A stretch of DNA of 64,000 nucleotides from Bradyrhizobium japonicum USDA 6. Its GTDB lineage: Bacteria; Pseudomonadota; Alphaproteobacteria; Rhizobiales; Xanthobacteraceae. The stretch is taken from assembly GCF_000284375.1 (NCBI RefSeq), contig NC_017249.1, positions 2,954,001 through 3,018,000 on the forward strand, given 5' to 3'. Positions 15,826-25,084 of the stretch are shown one piece after another. Each line of letters starts with the position of its first letter. Positions within the stretch are counted from its first letter, which is position 1. The position numbers were made by a program, and so were the translations under genes. The notes under the pieces are model-generated. The model did not search any database and was not told the DNA's origin. It worked only from the letters and a program-made list of their open reading frames with translations.

Positions 15826-17499
15826 CTATTCCTGTTTTGCCAGCTTGCGCACGGCTTCGTCGACGCTGCGGAAGACGTGTTCGCGGGGCAGGGCGTCGAA
15901 CAATCTGAAACGTTCGAACGCGTTCTGCGCGCGCACCGATTCCAGCCGCGCCAGCGCGACGGTGACGCCCTGTTCGCTGCACGCCTTGAAGACGTCGAGC
16001 AGGATCTGCGCGGCGGTGAAGTCGATCTCGACCATGCCGCTCGCCTCCAGCACCAGCAGTTGCGGTGTCGACGTGCCGAGCACTTTGGCCACGTCACTGC
16101 GAAAACCCGGCGCGTTGAGGAACGACAGCGGCGCCTGGAGCCCGATCACGGCGACGCCGGCGATGCGCTCGCCGGTGATGTGCGGATGCGCCGGCCACCA
16201 GATCGTGGTGCCCGGCACGCGCTCGAACTCGACCAGCCGCGCGCGCGTCGTGCTCCAGATGCCGTGCAGCAGCGACAGCACGATGCCGAGGAAGGCGCCC
16301 TGCTGGATCGGCAGCACGATGATCAGCGCGGCGGTGGCGACGATCAGCAGGAACTCGCTGAACGATTGCCGGTAGATCGTGGCGATCTGCTTCACCCTGA
16401 TGATCCGCAGCGCCACGAACAGCAGGATGCCGCCGAGCGCGGCGTCCGGAACGTGCTGCAGCAGCCCCGTCCCGAACGCGAGCAGCGCCAGCACGATTGC
16501 CCCGGCCGCAAGGCCCGCGAGCTGCGATTGTCCGCCGGTCTCGGCAACGATCCCGGTTCGCGGCGGGCTGGCATTGACCGGAAACGCGCCGAACAGGCCG
16601 GACAGCACGCTGCCGGCGCCCGCACCGAGGAAGTCGCGATCGACATCGGCGGGCTTGTCGGGATCGGACGGGAACGACCGCGTCGTCGCGGCGGTCTGCA
16701 CCATCACGACGACGGTAATCACGAAAGCGAGCGGCACCAGGCGCACCCACAGCTCCGGTGCAAGGTCAGGCAAGGTCGGTCGCGGCAGCGTGCCCGGCAC
16801 CGCGCCGACGACGCTGACGCCCTTGCTTTCGAGGCCGAGCGCGATTGTGGCCAATGTCGCGGCGACGAGCCCGATCAGCGCGCCCGGAATTTTCGCGCTG
16901 ACCCTCTCGGCGATGAAGACCACGGCGAGCACACCGAGCCCGATGCAGAGCGTGAAGGGATTGGTGCGGCCGAGTTCGGTCGCGAGCACTCCGATGCGTT
17001 CGAGCGTCGGGCCGCTCGGTGACGGAAGCCCGAGCACGCCCGGCAGTTGCGAGACGATGATGTGGACGGAGATGCCGGCGAGGAAGCCGACCATCACCGG
17101 CACCGACAACAGGTTGGCGATGCCGCCGAGGCGGAAGGCGCCGCCCGCCAGCATCATTGCGCCGACCATCAGCGCCAGTGCGATGGCAAGCCCCTGATAC
17201 TCGGGCGAGCCGGTGGCAGCGAGCGCGGCAAGTCCGCCGGCGAAGATCGGCGTGATCGTGGAATCCGCGCCGCAGGACAGGAAGCGGTTGCCGCCGAGCA
17301 GCGCGAAACCGAGCGAGCCCGCCATGAACGCGAAGAAGCCGATCTGCGGCGCAAAACCGCCGAGCCGCGCCGTGGCCATCTGCTCGGGGATCGCAATCGC
17401 CGCCAGCGTCAGTCCCGCCATGAGGTCGCCGGGCAGGGCATAGGACGCGAGCGACCGGAACAGCGGCCATGAGTTCTTGGCGGGCGCGTCGTGCGGCAT
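15826..17499 (-). CDS. SulP-family anion transporter with C-terminal STAS domain
   Basis: 557 residues. The SulP N-terminal signature is seen in DLMAGLTLAAIAIPEQMA (residues 25-45) and the family loop LGGNRFLSCGADST. About eleven to twelve hydrophobic segments follow to residue 410. The STAS domain occupies roughly 440-550 (LLVLEASGMVEIDFTAAQIL). Family members move sulfate, bicarbonate or other anions; the substrate cannot be read from the sequence. It stands alone and is convergent with the 15267 gene. Confidence 0.88.
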   Translation of the reverse strand: MPHDAPAKNSWPLFRSLASYALPGDLMAGLTLAAIAIPEQMATARLGGFAPQIGFFAFMAGSLGFALLGGNRFLSCGADSTITPIFAGGLAALAATGSPEYQGLAIALALMVGAMMLAGGAFRLGGIANLLSVPVMVGFLAGISVHIIVSQLPGVLGLPSPSGPTLERIGVLATELGRTNPFTLCIGLGVLAVVFIAERVSAKIPGALIGLVAATLATIALGLESKGVSVVGAVPGTLPRPTLPDLAPELWVRLVPLAFVITVVVMVQTAATTRSFPSDPDKPADVDRDFLGAGAGSVLSGLFGAFPVNASPPRTGIVAETGGQSQLAGLAAGAIVLALLAFGTGLLQHVPDAALGGILLFVALRIIRVKQIATIYRQSFSEFLLIVATAALIIVLPIQQGAFLGIVLSLLHGIWSTTRARLVEFERVPGTTIWWPAHPHITGERIAGVAVIGLQAPLSFLNAPGFRSDVAKVLGTSTPQLLVLEASGMVEIDFTAAQILLDVFKACSEQGVTVALARLESVRAQNAFERFRLFDALPREHVFRSVDEAVRKLAKQE

Positions 17500-17584
17500 C
17501 GATATGGAATCCCCGGAAGGGCTGGCGTCAGCAGATCAGACTACAGCATTTTCGGGAAGATTGGTTCTCTGTGGCCTCTCCGTC

Positions 17585-17672
17585 GTCATTGCGAGCGAAG
17601 CGAAGCAATCCAGAATCCCACCGCGGAGGGAGTCTGGATTGCTTCGTCGCAAGGGCTCCGCGCAATGACGGA
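17585..17672. repeat. Intergenic repeat, GTCATTGCGAGCGAAGC family
   Basis: Long imperfect palindrome: GTCATTGCG at the left pairs with CGCAATGAC at the right, and GAAGCAATCCAGA with TCTGGATTGCTTC in the middle. The element type is widespread in alphaproteobacterial intergenic DNA. It lies between the SulP and caspase-like genes. Confidence 0.75.
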
Positions 17673-17706
17673 GGGCACATTTGTCCTCCGCATTGCGCGA
17701 GCGGTC

Positions 17707-19197
17707 TCAGTACCTGCTGCGATTGTAGTCGCCGCGTCCGTAACCGCCTCCGCCACGGCCGCCCATGCCCATGCCGAGACCAATCCCAACACCAATTCCG
17801 ACGCCCACGGCTTCGGGCGACGGGCCTGGGGGCGGCGCGCGTTCGTAGACCACTTCGTCGGGCGGCGGCCGGCGCGGCTTCGGCGGCGTCTCGACCACCT
17901 TTCGCTTCGGCGGGGTGTCGTCGGCGCGTTTCTTGATGACGGGCGCCACCGCCGGATTGACCGGCGTTGCCGGTGTCGACGGCGCCGAGCACGGGCAGGT
18001 CGGGGCCATTGCGACGGCGACCGGAGCAGGGGCCGCTGCTTCCGCGACGGGCAAGGCGTAGTTGCGGTTCTGCACACGGAGCAGCAGCCGGCGCGCGGTT
18101 GCGGCGAGATCGCTGTTGTCCCAATTCGCCAGATAGGCCTCGAACGATGCACGGGTGTTGATCGCGGTGGCACGCTCCCAGGCCAGCATCTGACGCCGGC
18201 GCTCCAGGATCGTGCGCAGACGCGGCGTGTAGGAGGCCTGTGCGTAGAGCTCGACATAGGCCTGATACGCCTCGACGGTGTCGTCGGCGATCACCAGCTC
18301 ATAAGCAGCCTTCGGCTCCTTGCCCTGCAAATCCTTGCGCCAGTCCGCGACGCTGCGCGTGCCGCCGGCGAGTGCCATGGCGGATGCGCCCGGGAGAGCG
18401 GGCTGTCCGCCGCTGCTCTCGCCGCCGAAGAACCTGAAGTCGGTCGTCAGCGACGAGCTTTCCCACGGGATCTGCCGCCCGTCGGTCGATTGCGCCACGG
18501 CGATGCGGATGCGCTTGAACACCTCCTCGATCGGCAGGTTCGGTTGCTTGGCGACGGTCAGCGCGGCCGTGGTGTAGGGGCTGTCGATGCCGGAGCCGTC
18601 CTCGGCTTCGGCGCCGGGCGAGGTCGAATAGGAGATGAAGGAGCCGGGTGCGCCGGCCTTGGTGTCGACGATCGCAAGCCCGTGGCCGGCGCCGCTGAGC
18701 GCAGGGAACGGATTGTTGCGGCAGGCATCGAGCATGAAGATGCGTGCCCGTGTCGGCAGCGCGCCGAGCGTGTTGAGCAGATCGTTCAGCCGCACGCCCT
18801 GGAGCGGAATGTCGGCCTCGCGTTTGGGATCGAGATCGACCGGCACCAGATAGTTCTCGCCGTCGATCTGGAGGCCGTGGCCGGCATAGAACACCAGTGC
18901 GACGGTGTCGGCGCCGCTTGCGCTGACCTTGCCGGCGAAATCGGAGATCGCAGCGCGCATCTCGTTCTGCGCCAAATTGGCCGCCGTGGTGACGGTGAAG
19001 CCGGCATTGCCGAGCAGCTCCGTCATACCCTTGGCGTCGTTGGCGGCGTTGGGCAGCTCCGGCACCGTGCGATAGGCCGATTGACCGATCACGAGCGCGA
19101 GCCGCGCCTCGGCGTCGGCGTCCGTCGGCGTCATCAATTGCGCGAGCCCGACAAGGCTGGATGCAAGAAACAAACTGCGAAGGACTCGACGGCGCAT
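17707..19197 (-). CDS. Exported caspase-like (peptidase C14/metacaspase) protein
   Basis: 496 residues with a signal peptide (to about residue 29). The p20 caspase fold occupies about 32-260: ARLALVIGQSAY, ANDAKGMTELL, catalytic His107 in FYAGHG and catalytic Cys159 in LDACRNNPF, followed by SYSTSPG and SPYT. A helical middle (270-380) has YQAYVELYAQ-type repeats resembling TPR. A Pro-rich linker (KRADDTPPKRKVVE) and a Gly/Arg/Tyr tail end the protein. Bacterial metacaspase-like proteases cleave after Arg or Lys and are linked to stress responses; export implies a periplasmic or surface target. Confidence 0.82.
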   Translation of the reverse strand: MRRRVLRSLFLASSLVGLAQLMTPTDADAEARLALVIGQSAYRTVPELPNAANDAKGMTELLGNAGFTVTTAANLAQNEMRAAISDFAGKVSASGADTVALVFYAGHGLQIDGENYLVPVDLDPKREADIPLQGVRLNDLLNTLGALPTRARIFMLDACRNNPFPALSGAGHGLAIVDTKAGAPGSFISYSTSPGAEAEDGSGIDSPYTTAALTVAKQPNLPIEEVFKRIRIAVAQSTDGRQIPWESSSLTTDFRFFGGESSGGQPALPGASAMALAGGTRSVADWRKDLQGKEPKAAYELVIADDTVEAYQAYVELYAQASYTPRLRTILERRRQMLAWERATAINTRASFEAYLANWDNSDLAATARRLLLRVQNRNYALPVAEAAAPAPVAVAMAPTCPCSAPSTPATPVNPAVAPVIKKRADDTPPKRKVVETPPKPRRPPPDEVVYERAPPPGPSPEAVGVGIGVGIGLGMGMGGRGGGGYGRGDYNRSRY

Positions 19198-19328
19198 GGT
19201 GTCACCTCCATCGGCAATGCGCGCGATGATCTCACCTTTTCTAGGTCGCCGCCACGCATCTGTCTGTGCGCTGGCTCACGCAAGCGGTGCGACAAAATCG
19301 GGCATGAGGTCGCCGGGCAGGCGCGCGG

Positions 19329-20249
19329 TCAAAGCAGTTCGCGGTCCCAGGGCGGGTCCGGCGCGAAGCGCGCGGCAAGAAAATCGATGAAGGCGCGCAC
19401 CTTGGCCGGAGGCCGGCGGTCGGGCAGATAGACCGCGTGCACCGCCGAGGTCTGGATCTCCGGCTGGTCGAGCGGAAGAGCAACGAGCGAGCCGGCGCGC
19501 AAATCGTCGGCGATGATGAAGGTGGGCTGCCGCGACAGGCCAAGGCCTGCCAGCGTCGCCGCGCGCAGCGCATCGCCATTGTTGGCACGCAGGGTGCCAC
19601 TGACCTGGACGCGAATCTCGCCATCCGCGCCGAACAGCCATTCCGCCGCGCTCGCCTGCTGCGCGAGCGTGTAGCCGAGGCAATTATGGGTAGCGAGGTC
19701 GGCAACGCTGCGTGGCGTGCCGTGTTTCGCCAGATAGGACGGCGCTGCGCAGACCACGAGGCGGTTCGGCGCGAGCCGCCGCGCCACCATGCTGGATTCG
19801 CGCAGCTTGCCGATGCGGATCGCGAGGTCCCAGCCTTCCTCGGCGAGATCGACGAGGCGGTCGTTGAGGCCGAGTTCGACCGTGACCTCGGGATGGCGTG
19901 CGGAGAACTCCGCAATCAGGGGCGCAATCTGCCTGTTGCCGAACACGACGGGCACGTTGACGCGCAGCAGGCCGCGCGGCTCGACGCGTTCGCGCGCCAC
20001 CGCGGCATCGGCGGCCTCCATGTCGGCGAGGATGCGCTCGGAGGATTCAAGATAGCTCCGTCCGGCCTCGGTGATGGAGAGCCGTCGCGTGGTCCGGTGA
20101 AACAGTTTTGTGCCGAGCCGCGCCTCCAACGATGCAACATGCTTGGTCACCATGGTCTGCGACAGGCCCATGGCCCGGGCCGCGCCGGAGAGGCTGCCGG
20201 TCGCGGCGACCTTGGCGAAGACCTCAAGGCTGGTCAGGCGGTCGAGCAA
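19329..20249 (-). CDS. LysR-family transcriptional regulator
   Basis: 306 residues. The N-terminal winged helix-turn-helix has MLDRLTSLEVFAKVAATGSL and the LSQTMVTKHVASLEARLG recognition helix; a linker helix (TEAGRSYLESSERILADME) and the periplasmic-binding-like effector domain follow. It resembles the large subgroup of LysR proteins (COG0583, AaeR-like) that act on a divergent oxidoreductase or DoxX gene. It is divergent from the DoxX gene, with an inverted repeat between them that is a plausible operator. Confidence 0.9.
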   Translation of the reverse strand: MLDRLTSLEVFAKVAATGSLSGAARAMGLSQTMVTKHVASLEARLGTKLFHRTTRRLSITEAGRSYLESSERILADMEAADAAVARERVEPRGLLRVNVPVVFGNRQIAPLIAEFSARHPEVTVELGLNDRLVDLAEEGWDLAIRIGKLRESSMVARRLAPNRLVVCAAPSYLAKHGTPRSVADLATHNCLGYTLAQQASAAEWLFGADGEIRVQVSGTLRANNGDALRAATLAGLGLSRQPTFIIADDLRAGSLVALPLDQPEIQTSAVHAVYLPDRRPPAKVRAFIDFLAARFAPDPPWDRELL

Positions 20250-20293
20250 ACAATCTCACTCTGTTGGTATGAAGTGTATTTCCAGAATAGCGG

Positions 20294-20313
20294 ATTATCA
20301 TCGGAATGAGAAT
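20294..20313. promoter_or_regulatory. Inverted repeat in LysR/DoxX intergenic region
   Basis: ATTATCAT, four bases, ATGAGAAT; seven of eight positions pair. It lies 30 bases ahead of the DoxX ATG and 45 from the LysR start, as expected for a LysR-type operator. Confidence 0.45.
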
Positions 20314-20343
20314 AGATCATGTTGCGGCGCAAAGGAGACCGCC

Positions 20344-20787
20344 ATGATCGATTCCCGTACCGCCCCCTATGCCGCGCTGGTGCTGCGCGTGACCCTGGGC
20401 GCGCTCTTTCTGGCCCATGCCGGCCTGAAGCTGTTCGTGTTCACGCCCGCCGGCACCGCGAAATTCTTCGGCAGCCTCGGCTTCCCGCCCGAGCTCGCTT
20501 ATCTCATCATGACGGTTGAGGTGCTGAGCGGCGTCGCGCTGATCCTCGGCGTCTGGACGCGCTATGCGGCGCTCGCGGGCATTCCGATCCTGCTCGGCGC
20601 GATCTTCACGGTGCACGGCGCCGCCGGTTTCTTCTTCACCAACCCGAAGGGCGGCTGGGAATACCCCGCCTTCTGGGCGATCGCGCTGGCGGCGCAGGCG
20701 CTGCTCGGCGACGGCGCCTATGCGCTGCGGCCCTCGCGCGATGTCGAGGCGGCCAGCGGGCAGCTCAGCGGCGCGCATTCGCGCTGA
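20344..20787 (+). CDS. DoxX-family membrane protein
   Basis: 147 residues from ATG 20344 with AAAGGAG upstream. Four hydrophobic helices (about 10-30, 50-70, 75-95, 105-125). DoxX motifs are RVTLGALFLAHAGLKLF near the start and MTVEVLSGVALILGVWTRYAA in the middle. DoxX proteins are small quinone-linked or redox-associated membrane proteins, often controlled by an adjacent LysR or MarR regulator in response to oxidants. A strong terminator follows. Confidence 0.85.
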   Translation: MIDSRTAPYAALVLRVTLGALFLAHAGLKLFVFTPAGTAKFFGSLGFPPELAYLIMTVEVLSGVALILGVWTRYAALAGIPILLGAIFTVHGAAGFFFTNPKGGWEYPAFWAIALAAQALLGDGAYALRPSRDVEAASGQLSGAHSR

Positions 20788-20807
20788 CGTCACCGCATCC
20801 GCACGAA

Positions 20808-20850
20808 CACGAAAGCCGCGGGATCACGGTCCCGCGGCTTTCGTGCGTTT
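20808..20850 (+). terminator. Rho-independent terminator of DoxX gene
   Basis: Perfect 15-base stem ACGAAAGCCGCGGGA / TCCCGCGGCTTTCGT around a six-base loop, with GTTT after it. Confidence 0.85.
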
Positions 20851-20875
20851 CGTGGTCAATCAATCTGCGTTCGGC

Positions 20876-20905
20876 ATTGATCCATACCTGAATTGGATCG
20901 ATCCA
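20876..20905. promoter_or_regulatory. Palindromic operator candidate upstream of TRAP operon
   Basis: TGGATCGATCCA (20894-20905) is a perfect 12-base palindrome, and ATTGATCCA at 20876 forms an 8-of-9 inverted match with TGGATCGAT. The set lies about 230 bases ahead of the binding-protein gene and fits a dimeric repressor. No regulator gene is adjacent. The remainder of 20851-21132 shows no gene. Confidence 0.45.
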
Positions 20906-21132
20906 CTTCAATCTTGCATGGCAGGCCTCGTCGCTGCCGTGCGGCATGATCGAAAACACCTTCAAATACAGGCGTTCCGTTGCGGTCTCTGCCAGAGCGC
21001 TTGTCTCTCGCGGCCTCTCATCGGCCCCGCCCCGTCTCTTGCCTGCCCCGTCGCTTTGGCCATACTGTCCGCGCAGCAGGCCGTGGCAGCGATCTCGGCC
21101 GTAGACAAGAATATTCGGGGAGAGACCGCGCC

Positions 21133-22164
21133 ATGACCATCGTGCCCGTGAGCCGTCGCACGTTCATCAAGTCGTCGACGGCGGTCACCGCCGGCCTCGT
21201 TCTCTCTCCCGCCATCATCGGTCGCGCCGAAGCGGCGACGCTGAAGCTGAAATGCTCCTCCTCGCTGCCGAACGATCCGAAATATGCCAACGGCCGCGTC
21301 TACTACGACAACCTCGTCAAGAACCTGAAGGGCAACGGGCTCGGCGAGCAGGTCGAGGTCGCCTTCTTCCCGGACAACCAGCTCGGGCAGGAGATCGACG
21401 TCATCAATTCGGTGAAGCTCGGCGTCATCGACCTCATGGTGTCGGGCTCGTCGATCTCCGCCAACCTGGTGCCGCTGGTCGGCACCTTCGACCTCGGCTT
21501 TCTGTTCTCGAGCTTCCCGCAGCAGACCAAGGCGTTCGATTCCGGCGCCGCCAAGCCGATCGAGGACGCGCTGCTCAAGGGCGGCAACATCCGCATCATC
21601 GCCTGGGCCTATAATTTCGGCTCACGCAGCGTGCTCGCGAAGAAGCCGGTGAAGACGCCGGAGGATCTCGCCGGCCTCAAGATCAGGACGCTGCCGAATC
21701 CGGTGATCACGGAATGCCTTCGCCTGATGGGCGCCGCCGCGACGCCGCTCGCATTCGGCGAGATCTACACGGCGTTGCAGGCCGGCGTGCTCGACGGGCT
21801 GGAGCACGATCCGCCGACGATCCTGGCCAGCAAGTTCTTCGAGACGGCAAAATTCTATGCACTGACGCAGCACAATTTCTCGCCGCTCGCGGTCTACTTC
21901 AGCGACGTGACCTACAACCGCATGGATCCGAAGCTGCGCGAGGGTTTCCTCGATGCCGCCAAGAAGGCCGCGGCCGACACGCGCGCCCACGGGCTTGCGG
22001 TCGAGAAGGAGGCGCTGACGGCCTTGACCGAGAAGGGCGTGACGGTGGCCGAATGCGACCGCGAAGCCTTCAAGAAGCGCGTCGCGCCGCAGCACGAGAA
22101 CTTCATCAAGGCGCGGCCGGAGTCCAAGCCGGTCATCGACATCATCCGCGCGACGCAAGCTTGA
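21133..22164 (+). CDS. TRAP transporter substrate-binding protein (DctP type)
   Basis: 343 residues from ATG 21133. The N-terminus carries a twin-arginine signal (SRRTFIKSS) and cleavage after AEA near residue 33. The mature protein has DctP-family hallmarks: LPNDPKYANG, FFPDNQLGQEIDVINSVKLG, DLAGLKIRTLPNPV with the conserved Arg that binds the carboxylate, and GEIYTALQAGVLDGLEHDPP. It delivers an organic acid to the membrane partner encoded 1 base downstream. The neighbouring hydroxyacid dehydrogenase suggests a 2-hydroxy or 2-oxo acid ligand (inference). Confidence 0.9.
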   Translation: MTIVPVSRRTFIKSSTAVTAGLVLSPAIIGRAEAATLKLKCSSSLPNDPKYANGRVYYDNLVKNLKGNGLGEQVEVAFFPDNQLGQEIDVINSVKLGVIDLMVSGSSISANLVPLVGTFDLGFLFSSFPQQTKAFDSGAAKPIEDALLKGGNIRIIAWAYNFGSRSVLAKKPVKTPEDLAGLKIRTLPNPVITECLRLMGAAATPLAFGEIYTALQAGVLDGLEHDPPTILASKFFETAKFYALTQHNFSPLAVYFSDVTYNRMDPKLREGFLDAAKKAAADTRAHGLAVEKEALTALTEKGVTVAECDREAFKKRVAPQHENFIKARPESKPVIDIIRATQA

Positions 22165-22165
22165 G

Positions 22166-24040
22166 ATGACCAAGTCTGAGATGGCGATGACAGCCGCCGT
22201 ACCCCTCTCGGACGGTCGCCACGGGAGCATTACGCTGCTGCTTCGCCTCAGCGACGCGATAGCGGCCATCCTGCTGGCCGCCGATCTCGTGGTCGTCTGC
22301 GCGTCGGTCCTGCTGCGCTTCTGCTTCAATGCGCCAGTCGAATGGTCCGACGACGTCGCGCGCGGCCTGATGGTCGGCTCGGCCTTCTTCGGCGCGGCGA
22401 GCGCGCTGGCGCGCGGCGAGAATGTCGGCGTGTCCTTCTTCCGCGATCTGCTTCCGGTGCGGCTGCGCACGCTGGTCGATGCCGCGAGCGCGCTTCTGGT
22501 CGTGCTGATCTCCGGCTATGTCGCCTACAACGCGATCAAGCTGGGATCGTTGACGGCCGGGCAGACCACCGGATCCGGCCTGCCGCTGGAGCTGACCTTC
22601 TACCCGATGGGCATCGGCGCGCTGTTCATGACGGTGTTCGCGATCGATCATCTCTGCGCCAGGCCGCTGCCCGACATCCTCAGGGGCCTCGTTGCCATCA
22701 TCGTCGTCACCGGCCTCTATCTCGCCTGGGATTACCTGTCGCCGTCCACCGTGCCGTCGGCGGGCACGCTGATGCTGATCGGCTTCTTCGCAACCCTGTT
22801 CGGTGGATTGCCGATCGGGTTCGCGCTGGCGCTGGCCGCGCTGATCTTCATCTGGGTCGAGGGCGCGCTGCCCGGCGTGATCTTCGCCCAGCAGATGGCG
22901 CGCGGCATCGACAATTTCGTGCTGCTCGCGATTCCCTTCTTCATCCTCGTCGGCTACCTCATGGAAGCCAACGGCATGTCGGTGCGGCTGATCGAGCTGC
23001 TACAGCGCGGGGTCGGTCGTATGCGTGGCGGCCTGAACGTCGTGATGGTGGCCTCGATGGTGCTGTTCTCCGGCATCTCGGGCTCGAAGATGGCGGATGT
23101 CGCCGCGGTCGGCTCGGTGCTGATCCCGGCGGCGCGCCGCTCGAAGCAGAACCCGGGCGGCGCGGTGGCGCTGCTTGCGGCGTCCGCGGTGATGGCGGAA
23201 ACCATTCCGCCCTGCATCAACCTGATCATCCTTGGGTTCGTCGCGAACCTGTCGATCGGCGGCCTGTTCGTGGCCGGCCTGTTGCCGGCGGCGCTGATGG
23301 CGCTGGTCCTGATCGCGGTCTCGATCATCTTCGGCAAGCGGCCGGCGGATACCGAGGACGTCGCGCCGCAGATGCCGGTGTCGGGCCTGTGGAGCGGTGC
23401 GATCGCCTCGTTCGGGCTGATCTTCATGATCTTCTTCGGCTTCAAGAGCGGCTTTGCGACAGCCACGGAGATCTCCGCCTTTGCCGTAGCCTACGCCCTC
23501 ATTGTCGGCAGTCTCGTGTTCCGCGAGCTCGGCTTCAAATCGGCCGCGCACAGTTTTGTCCAGGCTGCGACGCGCGCGGGGCTCGTGCTGTTCATCGTCG
23601 CCGCGGCGCAGTCGCTGGCGTTCACGCTGACCTTGCAGCAGGTGCCGCATGCGGTCGGCGATTTCATGCTTGGATTGTCCAAGACCTCGGGCGTCTGGCT
23701 GTTCATCCTGCTCGCGATCGCGGTGCTGATCGTGATGGGCTCGGTGCTGGAAGGCGCCGCCGCGCTCATCATCTTCGGGCCGCTGCTGCTGCCGGTCGCC
23801 GTGCAGCTCGGCGTCGATCCCCTGCATTTCGGCGTCGTGCTGGTCATCGCGATGGGCATCGGCCTGTTCGCGCCGCCGCTCGGGCTCGGGCTCTATGGCG
23901 CATGCCTGATCGGCAATGTGCCGATCGAGCAGACGGTGAAGCCGATCATGGGCTATCTCGGCCTGTTGTTTCTCTGCCTGCTCGTCATCGCCTTCGTGCC
24001 ATGGCTCTCGACCGCGCTGCCGCGGGCATTCGGTTACTAA
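22166..24040 (+). CDS. Fused TRAP transporter permease (DctQ-DctM)
   Basis: 624 residues. The small DctQ domain (four helices) covers about 20-170; the large DctM domain of about twelve helices covers about 195-620. DctM motifs include PIGFALALAALIF, AIPFFILVGYLMEANGMSVR, FSGISGSKMADVAAVGSVL and the MGIGLFAPPLGLGLYG segment. Fused QM proteins are common. The complex uses an ion gradient to import the acid bound by the 21133 product. The start lies one base after the previous stop, so the genes are co-transcribed and probably coupled. Confidence 0.9.
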   Translation: MTKSEMAMTAAVPLSDGRHGSITLLLRLSDAIAAILLAADLVVVCASVLLRFCFNAPVEWSDDVARGLMVGSAFFGAASALARGENVGVSFFRDLLPVRLRTLVDAASALLVVLISGYVAYNAIKLGSLTAGQTTGSGLPLELTFYPMGIGALFMTVFAIDHLCARPLPDILRGLVAIIVVTGLYLAWDYLSPSTVPSAGTLMLIGFFATLFGGLPIGFALALAALIFIWVEGALPGVIFAQQMARGIDNFVLLAIPFFILVGYLMEANGMSVRLIELLQRGVGRMRGGLNVVMVASMVLFSGISGSKMADVAAVGSVLIPAARRSKQNPGGAVALLAASAVMAETIPPCINLIILGFVANLSIGGLFVAGLLPAALMALVLIAVSIIFGKRPADTEDVAPQMPVSGLWSGAIASFGLIFMIFFGFKSGFATATEISAFAVAYALIVGSLVFRELGFKSAAHSFVQAATRAGLVLFIVAAAQSLAFTLTLQQVPHAVGDFMLGLSKTSGVWLFILLAIAVLIVMGSVLEGAAALIIFGPLLLPVAVQLGVDPLHFGVVLVIAMGIGLFAPPLGLGLYGACLIGNVPIEQTVKPIMGYLGLLFLCLLVIAFVPWLSTALPRAFGY

Positions 24041-24052
24041 GGGAGTCCTGTC

Positions 24053-25030
24053 TTGAAAGTGTTGCTCGCCCACACGCCGGAGATGCGTCGCAATTACTAC
24101 GGCGACCGCAGCCTGAACGGCCTGCGCGCAGCCGCCGAGGTGATCCTGCACGAGAGCGATGACACGCTGGATGCCACCGGCCTCGTGCGCGCCGCCAAAG
24201 ATGCCGACATCATCGTCGCCGATCGCATGACGGAAGGGCGCGGCGAGATCTTCGCGCAACTGCCGCGCCTGCGCGCCTTCGTCCGCTGCGCCGTCGACAT
24301 CCGTAACGTCGACGTGGAGGCGGCCTCGCAAGCCGGCGTTCTCGTGACCCGCGCCGGTCCGGGCTTCGTGCAGGCGGTGGCCGAGCTCGCGCTCGGCTTC
24401 ATGGTCGATCTCTCCCGCGGCGTGTCCCGGGCGACGGCGGATTACCAGGCCGGCCGCAAGGTCGAGGCACGGATGGGCCGCCAGCTCGCCGGCAGCAAGA
24501 TCGGTATCATCGGCTATGGCAGTATCGGGCGCTACCTCGCCGAGATCGCCAAGGTGATGCGCATGGAGGTGCTGGTCGCAGATCCCTTTGCGACCGTCAG
24601 CGACGGCGCGATCCGGCAGGTCGGTCTCGACGAGCTTCTTGGTGCGTCCGACTACGTCGTCTGCCTCGCGATCGCCAACGAGCAGACCGAGAATTTGATC
24701 GGCGAGGCGGCGCTGGCGCGCATGCAGAAGCATGCCGTCTTCATCAATCTCTCGCGCGGCAATCTCGTCGACGAGGCCGCGCTGGCGGGCGCGCTGCGCG
24801 AGAACCGCATCGCCGGCGCGGCGATGGACGTCGGCCGCGCGCCCGACCAGATGCCGAGCCCGGAGCTGGCGAGGCTTCCCAACGTTATCGCCACGCCGCA
24901 TGTCGGCGGGCTGACGCCGCAGGCGATCGAATACCAGTCGCTGGAAACGGTGCGGCAGGTCGAGGCGATCGTGAAAGGCGAGGTCCCGCAAGGCGCAGTG
25001 AACGCGGAGCGCTGGACGCGGCGGCCTTGA
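24053..25030 (+). CDS. D-isomer-specific 2-hydroxyacid dehydrogenase
   Basis: 325 residues from TTG 24053, supported by GGGAG at 24042-24046 and by homologous-looking N-terminal strand KVLLAHTPEM; ATG 24083 is in frame but would cut that strand. The NAD-binding signature is GSKIGIIGYGSIGRYLAEIA (about 145-164). The catalytic Arg is in LSRGNLVDEAAL, the Glu in the middle region and the His in TPHVGGLTP. The reaction is reversible oxidation of a D-2-hydroxyacid to the 2-oxoacid. It is the third gene of the TRAP operon and probably acts on the imported acid. Confidence 0.87.
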   Translation: MKVLLAHTPEMRRNYYGDRSLNGLRAAAEVILHESDDTLDATGLVRAAKDADIIVADRMTEGRGEIFAQLPRLRAFVRCAVDIRNVDVEAASQAGVLVTRAGPGFVQAVAELALGFMVDLSRGVSRATADYQAGRKVEARMGRQLAGSKIGIIGYGSIGRYLAEIAKVMRMEVLVADPFATVSDGAIRQVGLDELLGASDYVVCLAIANEQTENLIGEAALARMQKHAVFINLSRGNLVDEAALAGALRENRIAGAAMDVGRAPDQMPSPELARLPNVIATPHVGGLTPQAIEYQSLETVRQVEAIVKGEVPQGAVNAERWTRRP

Positions 25031-25084
25031 AGCTGCGGTGCTAACGCAAGTTATGCGGTCGCTGTGCGCACCAAAGCTTCCGCA

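Noticed and set aside
23000..24991. 663-codon open frame opposite the TRAP permease and dehydrogenase genes
   Set aside because: It crosses two well-supported genes on the other strand and has shadow-type composition.
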